Of a stretch of 10,025 nt of DNA, positions 6,815-10,025 are shown piece by piece; the stretch's first letter is position 1, and the number at the start of each line of letters is the position of its first letter. The stretch is from Acidimicrobiia bacterium (lineage in GTDB: Bacteria; Actinomycetota; Acidimicrobiia; Acidimicrobiales; JACDCH01), in NCBI GenBank assembly GCA_013694495.1, contig JACDCH010000582.1, forward strand, positions 1 to 10,025, written 5' to 3'. A program made the translations under genes and the position numbers. A model generated the notes under the pieces. It did not search any database. It saw only the letters and a program-made list of their open reading frames with translations, and was not told the origin of the DNA.

Positions 6815-6994
6815 CGTCTCCTGCCGATGGATTCTGACCAGCAGCATCTGCAGCATCACGACATCGCGCAGCGCGCGAGTCGACGGCTCCCGTCCCTTGG
6901 CGGCGTAGTAGGTGCTCGGGGCGATCTGCAGGGCCCTGCAGATCGGCTCGACTCCGAGCTCGCCGCGGTTGCTGTCGATGAACTCGACGATCAC
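6815..6994 (-). pseudogene. IS3-family transposase OrfB, N-terminal fragment
   Basis: From GTG 6994 the frame reads IVEFIDSNRGELGVEPICRA and continues with LQIAPSTYYAAKGREPSTRALRD. This is the N-terminal helix-turn-helix region of IS3 OrfB (HTH_21-like), which precedes the integrase core. Similarity to the family fades after VRIHRQE at about 6820, where the usual YGVYGARK segment should begin. The frame instead continues as antisense of the relaxase gene. The rve/DDE catalytic core is entirely absent. Translation beyond the junction would give meaningless Arg/Pro-rich sequence up to 6713. Confidence 0.85.
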
Positions 6995-7332
6995 CGATGT
7001 GGGCGGTCGAGCTCCGCCGCGAAGAAGGCCGACGCCCGCTTCAAGATCTCGTTCGCCCGGCGGAGCTCACGGTTCTCCTGCTCGAGTTCGCGGATCCGTC
7101 TCGCCTCCACCGTGGTCGCGCCCGGCTCGACACCATCGTCGATGTCGGCCTGCTTGACCCACGTTCTCAGCGACTCGACCCCGCACCCGATCTGGTCAGC
7201 GATCCGCTGGATCGGGCCGTGGTTCGTGCCGGGCTCCTTGCGCAACTGGCGGACCAACCGAACCGCCTGCGCCTTCTCCTCAGGGCTGTACCGCCGATTC
7301 GTCGGCGCCCCCGATGACCGTGCTGTTCCCAT
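6991..7332 (-). CDS. IS3-family transposase OrfA (HTH subunit)
   Basis: 113 residues from ATG 7332 (MGTARSSGAPTNRRYSPEEK); a longer frame to 7368 runs into the terminal repeat and is unlikely. An N-terminal helix-turn-helix (YSPEEKAQAVRLVRQL through IGCGVESLRTWVKQ) binds the IS ends. It is followed by a leucine-zipper-like helix (ARRIRELEQENRELRRANE) and the conserved ILKRASAFFAAELDRP, which marks IS3 OrfA proteins. The TGA stop overlaps the GTG at which orfB opens (GTGA, 6994-6991), placing orfB in the -1 frame as in the family. It is intact but useless for transposition without OrfB; it could still bind IS ends elsewhere. Confidence 0.88.
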   Translation of the reverse strand: MGTARSSGAPTNRRYSPEEKAQAVRLVRQLRKEPGTNHGPIQRIADQIGCGVESLRTWVKQADIDDGVEPGATTVEARRIRELEQENRELRRANEILKRASAFFAAELDRPHR

Positions 7333-7359
7333 GACTCGATCCTCGTTTCCAAGGTCAGG

Positions 7360-7386
7360 AGCCTTCACGCATCCCAGGGCGATTCA
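7360..7386 (-). repeat. Terminal inverted repeat of the IS3 remnant
   Basis: Read on the minus strand it starts TGAATCGCCCTGGGATGCG and lies 28-54 bp upstream of the orfA ATG. Its TGA tip and position match IS3-family left ends. Its partner at the other end has been deleted, so the IR is recognised by form and position rather than by pairing. Confidence 0.65.
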
Positions 7387-7478
7387 TGGCGCTCAACACC
7401 GCGATCGAGTTAGGCTTCCTTCTCCAGCTGAGCGTGACCGCCGGGACGGAGCGCGCGGCACAAGGGGGTGGGCCAGAA

Positions 7479-8126
7479 GTGGGAGCACGACTGCGGTTCG
7501 TTGGCATGGCTGTGATCCTCGTCAGTTCGATAGTGATCTCGGGAGCGTCGGCGCACACTGTCGCGCCGCAGAATCCGCATTGGCACGGCTGGGACGAGCC
7601 GGTAGACCTTCGAATCCACTATCCGGTGAACTTTCCGGTCTATGGCTGCACAGCTTACAACGGCAATAGTCAAACAGGATGGTGTAATAACGTGGTTCAG
7701 GCAGCTGCAGAGTCCTGGGCAGCGAACTCGGATTTTGATCCCATCCGAAATGATTCACCTACCTACGTCGGCGGGTTTCAATGGCGGATCGATAACTATG
7801 GTCAGAACGGGCTCGGTGGCTGGGTTGATTTCGCGTACAGCAATAGTAACGGTCACATGACATATGTAGCTGCATACTTGAATCCTTCTCTGCTCAACTT
7901 TCCTCACCTCGGTTCCGGTGCGAACGGTGATACAACCGTGCAGAAGCGGTGTGCTGCTGCACACGAGTGGGGACATATAGCCGGCCTACGGCACCACGCC
8001 TCCACAACGAACTCGATCATGTACGAACCCGGACCGCTGGGTGCGGGACACGAATCGACCTGCCATGTGCAAGGCATGACGAACGCCCAGCCACACGATC
8101 ACTTGGACGTCAACGTTGTCCACTGA
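7479..8126 (+). CDS. Secreted metzincin-type zinc metalloprotease
   Basis: 215 residues from GTG 7479, which has AGGGGG 10 nt upstream; an ATG at 7506 is the alternative, and longer readings start inside the IS end. A signal peptide is clear: basic RLRF, a hydrophobic core (VGMAVILVSSIVISG) and an ASA-H cleavage site. The mature part carries HEWGHIAGLRH, the HExxHxxGxxH zinc motif of metzincins (His162, Glu163, His166, His172), and about 10 residues on the Met-turn SIMYE (Met181). Together they point to a matrixin-like (M10) or related family. Four cysteines could form two disulfides outside the cell. There is no propeptide with a cysteine switch and the domain is small, so a compact archetype is likely. 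GC is much lower than in the relaxase (32 of 60 bases in two sampled rows, against 50 of 60), which suggests separate acquisition. It is followed 24 bp later by a lipoprotein gene, probably in one operon. Substrate unknown. Confidence 0.88.
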   Translation: MGARLRFVGMAVILVSSIVISGASAHTVAPQNPHWHGWDEPVDLRIHYPVNFPVYGCTAYNGNSQTGWCNNVVQAAAESWAANSDFDPIRNDSPTYVGGFQWRIDNYGQNGLGGWVDFAYSNSNGHMTYVAAYLNPSLLNFPHLGSGANGDTTVQKRCAAAHEWGHIAGLRHHASTTNSIMYEPGPLGAGHESTCHVQGMTNAQPHDHLDVNVVH

Positions 8127-8150
8127 CACGCACGGGAAGGAGCTGTAACG

Positions 8151-8882
8151 ATGACCCATCGTGAGTTCGCTCGCATGGGCCGCCGTCTCGCAATCCTGGC
8201 GGTGGCCGCTGCGTTGCTCGGCTGCGCGGGGAGCAATGACGTGTCCGTCGGTGGGCCGACCGGAGACCCGTCGAGCAACGCGGAGATGCAGACAGGTCGA
8301 ACCGGCGGCCTCAACCTAGCGGACTCGGTCCGCGACGAGAACGGACGGATACTGGTGACGAGGGTCTCGGAACGCATCGGTCCGACCGTGGCCTCCAAGG
8401 AGGAGCTGTACCGCGCCGCCGGTTCGGTGCTCACTGCCGTCGCCATCGCTCCCGAGTATGGCGAGACGCATCCAGGCTTCGTCTACACCCTCCAAAGGTT
8501 CGAGGTCGATGAGGTCTTCGTCGGGGTTGAGCATCCAGGCGATGAGATCGTCGTTCAGTTCCTCGGCGGTGAAGGGGCTCGGCTCCCGGGTGCGGAATCC
8601 CAAGGCGACGGCGGGCCTTTCTTCCTCGTCGACCCCGAGTCGCCCCCCTTCAGCAGCGGTGAGAGGTATCTCCTCTTTCTCGAGGCAGAGCCGAGTGTCG
8701 AGCTCTTTGCGTCAGGTGCTCGCACGCTGGTCGCGAACGGTATCGGCCAATATCTAGTCATCGACGATCAACTCGAGCCGGTCGCGGCGCTGCGAGAGAA
8801 CCCTGTTGTCGCGGAGATCGCCGGGAACGACTACTCGGCGATCGGGCAGGAGGCGCGTGACGAAGCGGGCAGGTCCGGATGA
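8151..8882 (+). CDS. Predicted lipoprotein, partner of the metalloprotease
   Basis: 243 residues from ATG 8151, with GGAAGGAG (8135-8142) 8 nt before it. The basic N-terminus (MTHREFARMGRRL), hydrophobic core LAILAVAAALLG and lipobox LLGC put a lipidated cysteine at residue 25. A Gly/Ser-rich linker follows to about residue 50. Residues about 88-212 (GSVLTAVAIA, TLQRFEVDEVFVG, GDEIVVQFLGG, FSSGERYLLFLEAEP, GIGQYLVIDDQLEPVA) form a beta-rich domain. It resembles surface domains, often OB-like, in which a 'V..VF.G....GD.I.V' strand pair is followed by 'F..GERYLLFL'. The C-terminal 30 residues are acidic and probably flexible. No enzymatic motif is seen. The 24-bp gap after the protease gene suggests co-expression, and it could anchor, inhibit or be cut by the protease (inference). 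No clear terminator was seen after it. Confidence 0.82.
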   Translation: MTHREFARMGRRLAILAVAAALLGCAGSNDVSVGGPTGDPSSNAEMQTGRTGGLNLADSVRDENGRILVTRVSERIGPTVASKEELYRAAGSVLTAVAIAPEYGETHPGFVYTLQRFEVDEVFVGVEHPGDEIVVQFLGGEGARLPGAESQGDGGPFFLVDPESPPFSSGERYLLFLEAEPSVELFASGARTLVANGIGQYLVIDDQLEPVAALRENPVVAEIAGNDYSAIGQEARDEAGRSG

Positions 8883-9189
8883 CGCGGCTGGACGAGCATA
8901 CGTCGGTCTAGATCTAGAGCATCCAGCTGGCGCGTCGCTGCCCCGCCGCCAGGACGCGTACCGGCGTTCCCGCCCAGCACGGTGGCCACCTCCGCCGGGC
9001 TGAGACCGAAAATAGGTCCCGGAGGGCGCCGCCCAGAACAGCCACAAGGTCGTGCTCCCTGCGGTAGCCGTGGAACCGGACCCGGTCGTCGTCGATCTCG
9101 ACGCGCCCGCCGCGCCAAGAGCTGTAGCAACGTCGCCCAGCCCACGGACCGTCGATCAAGCCAGTTTGGTATCCGAAGTCGGGATCAGC
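8883..9189. other. Decayed intergenic region between convergent genes
   Basis: No intact gene is visible. The palindrome CTAGATCTAG lies at 8909-8918, and TCTAGAGCA recurs at 8913-8921 and about 9293-9301. On the minus strand at about 8915-9004, LSPAEVATVLGGNAGT is followed in another frame by VRVLAAGQRRASWML and a stop. This resembles the HTH of a sigma-70 region 4 protein broken by a frameshift, but the match rests on about 30 residues. A degenerate copy of part of the HTH gene lies at about 9068-9120. The region looks like scrap left by several insertions and deletions. Confidence 0.45.
9068..9120 (+). pseudogene. Degenerate copy of the 3' part of the excisionase-type HTH gene
   Basis: This stretch aligns with about 3559-3610 inside the HTH gene at 3368-3694. 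TGGARCCGGACCCGGTCGT is shared apart from one base, then GTCGA, CTCGA and GCG, and after a 1-nt gap CCGCCGCGCCAAG. The translation VEPDPVVVDLDA parallels VEPDPVVVELDA. The 1-nt deletion shifts the frame, so the tail RRAK is lost. No helix-turn-helix coding sequence was found upstream. It suggests a second element or a duplicated HTH gene once lay at this end. Confidence 0.6.
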
Positions 9190-9702
9190 TCACGGCAGAA
9201 GTATAAAACGGATGTTGTTCTCGGGAGCCGGGCCCGCAATCACACTGTCAAACTCACGTTGAATCACCTCCACGTACAGTCTGGACGGGACATCTAGAGC
9301 AAGCTCGACCCTGAATCGGGCCTCGAAGACAGCATCGGTGGGATCAATCGTCGGGTTGTCGATTCCTCCCGCGTTGCAAACAACGGCATCGGGAACGTCA
9401 GTGTCCTCGCAGGTCTCGTCGTCTGAGAGAAGCGCACCATTATCAAGGGTGAATCGAAGGAGTGCTGCTCGGGCAAGTCTCGGCCCATGGTTGTCGATGA
9501 CGACCTCAACATCGAGGAACCGCCCTGAACGATCTACATCGAACGCCACGATTGCAAGATCAGTGGGCTGCTCTCGATGATCAGCCGCTCAGCCTCTTCG
9601 CGAGTCTGACTTTGACTGTCGGGATCGTGGTCGCCGCAGCCCCCCCGCAGCCACGGCCCCCACCGCGATCAGCACCCGGGCGTGTCGGCGGAAGGATCTC
9701 AC
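9190..9702 (-). pseudogene. Lipoprotein with Ig-like (DUF11/CARDB-type) domain, two frameshifts
   Basis: The intact-looking 3' part (9588-9190) encodes TDLAIVAFDVDRSGRFLDVE, then VVIDNHGPRLARAALLRFTL, and ends GPAPENNIRFILLP. The 'V.N.GP..A....L...L', 'C', 'F..R..V' and 'NN' spacing is that of extracellular DUF11/CARDB beta-sandwich domains. It has no good start of its own. Upstream, from GTG 9702, VRSFRRHARVLIAVGAVAAGG is a signal peptide. Dropping one G from the run of seven (9646-9640) continues it as CGDHDPDSQSQTREEAERLI, with a lipobox-like AAGGC. Removing two bases from the GAGAG at about 9575-9571 then joins IIE directly to QPTDLAIVAFD. Two small indels in repeats therefore separate three pieces of one lipoprotein of about 170 residues. 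They may be true mutations or sequencing errors. The gene is convergent with the lipoprotein at 8151. Confidence 0.65.
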
Positions 9703-9784
9703 GGTCTGGCGAGCCCGCTCTGACCGGGAGAACTGAAACCCGACACCGATGCTCCGTGAGGCCGTAGGTACGAGCGTGGCGACC

Positions 9785-9816
9785 GGCCCCGTCGTCTGGC
9801 GGCCCCGTCGTCTGGT
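9785..9816. repeat. 16-bp tandem repeat, two copies
   Basis: GGCCCCGTCGTCTGGC (9785-9800) is followed at once by GGCCCCGTCGTCTGGT (9801-9816), with 15 of 16 bases identical. It lies in the gene-free right end of the element, between the lipoprotein pseudogene and the right arm sites. No function is evident; it may be replication slippage. Confidence 0.8.
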
Positions 9817-9869
9817 CCGTCGGTCGCATCGCTAGGACGGCCCTGAATGACCGATCGGACAATGCCCCG

Positions 9870-9902
9870 GCGTGACCTTGGCGTGACCTTACGGTGGGTC
9901 AC
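9870..9902. promoter_or_regulatory. Right integrase arm-site cluster (candidate)
   Basis: Two exact copies of GCGTGACCTT (9870-9879, 9881-9890) lie 11 bp apart, matching the left-end pair in sequence, spacing and orientation. GGTCAC at 9897-9902 gives a further half-box in the opposite sense. The cluster ends about 100 bp before attR, similar to the distance of the left cluster from attL, which supports a role in building the integrase-DNA complex. Confidence 0.62.
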
Positions 9903-9994
9903 AAGGCACTTCTGGACGACATCAGACGACACGAAGCAACCCCGCTGACCTGCGGTTTCGTTGAAGCGCCCTGGTCCGGATCGGCCTGAGCAGT

Positions 9995-10025
9995 TGCTTT
10001 GCAAGCAGGAAGTCGTGGGTTCGAG
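9995..10025. repeat. attR core direct repeat (cut by window end)
   Basis: Identical over 31 bp to 394-424 of the tRNA-Ala gene, starting TGCTTTGCAAGCAGG and ending in TTCGAG at the last base of the window. It contains only the displaced 3' part of the tRNA from the anticodon arm onward and has no D arm or acceptor 5' strand, so it is not a functional tRNA. The match probably continues past the window to the 3' end of the tRNA sequence. Confidence 0.93.

Larger units (their letters stand above)
6815..7386 (-). mobile_element. Truncated IS3-family insertion sequence
   Basis: The fragment starts at the terminal inverted repeat beginning TGAATCGCCC (7386 downward on the minus strand). TGA at the tip followed by a GC-rich segment is typical of IS3-family ends. 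It contains a complete orfA and only the first 59 or so codons of orfB, then stops within a few bases of the relaxase stop codon. A full IS3 element is about 1.2-1.4 kb, so more than half, including the DDE catalytic domain and the second end, has been lost. No second inverted repeat was found in the window. The element can no longer move by itself. The exact left junction (about 6815-6825) is uncertain. Confidence 0.85.
9703..9994. other. Gene-free right end of the element
   Basis: Besides the 16-bp tandem repeat and the GTGACC boxes, I see no gene. Minus-strand open frames here are Arg/Gly/Pro-rich and lack domains. TTCTGGACG at 9910-9918 also occurs at the left end (466-474), a further small similarity between the two ends of the element. 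Confidence 0.45.
394..10025. mobile_element. Integrative mobilizable element in tRNA-Ala
   Basis: The boundaries are a 31-bp perfect direct repeat (394-424 and 9995-10025), with one copy inside an intact tRNA gene. Between the repeats lie a tyrosine integrase, an excisionase-type HTH protein, an XRE regulator and a MobF relaxase-helicase, the usual core of an integrative mobilizable element. No coupling ATPase, FtsK/TraB-type translocase, VirB-type gene or replication initiator is seen. The element therefore probably relies on a helper conjugation system, although a MobF protein with its own helicase could also support some replication of the circular form (inference). Repeat-to-repeat length is 9601 bp. 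The right repeat is cut by the window edge and could be longer. Confidence 0.9.

Noticed and set aside
7386..7478. Extending the metalloprotease start to ATG 7386
   Set aside because: Those 31 codons begin at the tip of the IS terminal repeat and precede a clear ribosome site and signal peptide starting at 7479.
9052..9297. An 81-codon plus-strand gene containing VEPDPVVVDLDA
   Set aside because: It lacks the HTH domain and a credible start, and its only recognisable part is the degenerate copy of the HTH gene tail.
9190..9549. Treating the Ig-like frame as an intact 119-residue gene
   Set aside because: It has no ribosome site at GTG 9549, the reading frame continues upstream with domain-like sequence, and a matching signal peptide lies in other frames just before it.
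1..10025. CRISPR array, defence island or toxin-antitoxin pair
   Set aside because: No spaced repeats of suitable length and no recognisable cas, restriction or toxin-antitoxin genes; the NYN gene is nuclease-like but broken and has no evident antitoxin.

Overview
The window is high-GC actinobacterial DNA. The flanking gene, a proline-rich stretch followed by one membrane helix and the start of a Thr/Ser-rich tail, suggests the class Acidimicrobiia, but this is an inference and no species is assigned. Nearly the whole window is one integrated mobile element of about 9.6 kb. It sits in a tRNA-Ala(TGC) gene. A 31-bp piece of that tRNA (394-424) recurs exactly as the last 31 bases of the window (9995-10025), so the two copies read as attL and attR.

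Layout: 1-305 is the chromosomal flank, the 5' part of a minus-strand membrane protein gene. 365-438 is the tRNA, whose 3' half is supplied by the element. 439-747 has no gene but holds repeated GTGACC boxes (candidate integrase arm sites) and a strong plus-strand terminator. On the minus strand, in transcription order, are an XRE-type regulator (3242-2613), a tyrosine integrase (2543-1383) and a broken NYN-domain nuclease-like gene (1304-748). A divergent control region at 3241-3367 separates these from the plus-strand transfer module, which is a small excisionase-type HTH gene (3368-3694) and a 1000-residue MobF (TrwC/TraA-like) relaxase-helicase (3811-6813). No coupling protein, type IV secretion gene or replication gene is visible, so the element is best called an integrative mobilizable element that would need a helper to move.

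Immediately after the relaxase stop codon lies a truncated IS3-family insertion sequence (about 6815-7386, minus strand). To its right is a cargo region of clearly lower GC: a secreted metzincin-type zinc protease (7479-8126) and, 24 bp on, a lipoprotein (8151-8882). These look like a two-gene operon acting at the cell surface or outside the cell. From 8883 the DNA is decayed. It contains a degenerate copy of the tail of the HTH gene (about 9068-9120), a possible fragment of a sigma-like HTH, and a minus-strand lipoprotein pseudogene (9702-9190) that two small frame corrections would restore. The right end carries the same paired GCGTGACCTT boxes as the left end, followed by attR.

The integrase and HTH protein probably handle integration and excision at the tRNA, with the GTGACC boxes as arm sites. 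The XRE protein probably controls the divergent promoter. The relaxase would nick and unwind the excised circle for transfer. The protease and lipoprotein are passengers whose benefit to the host cannot be read from sequence. No CRISPR array, rRNA or recognised riboswitch was found.
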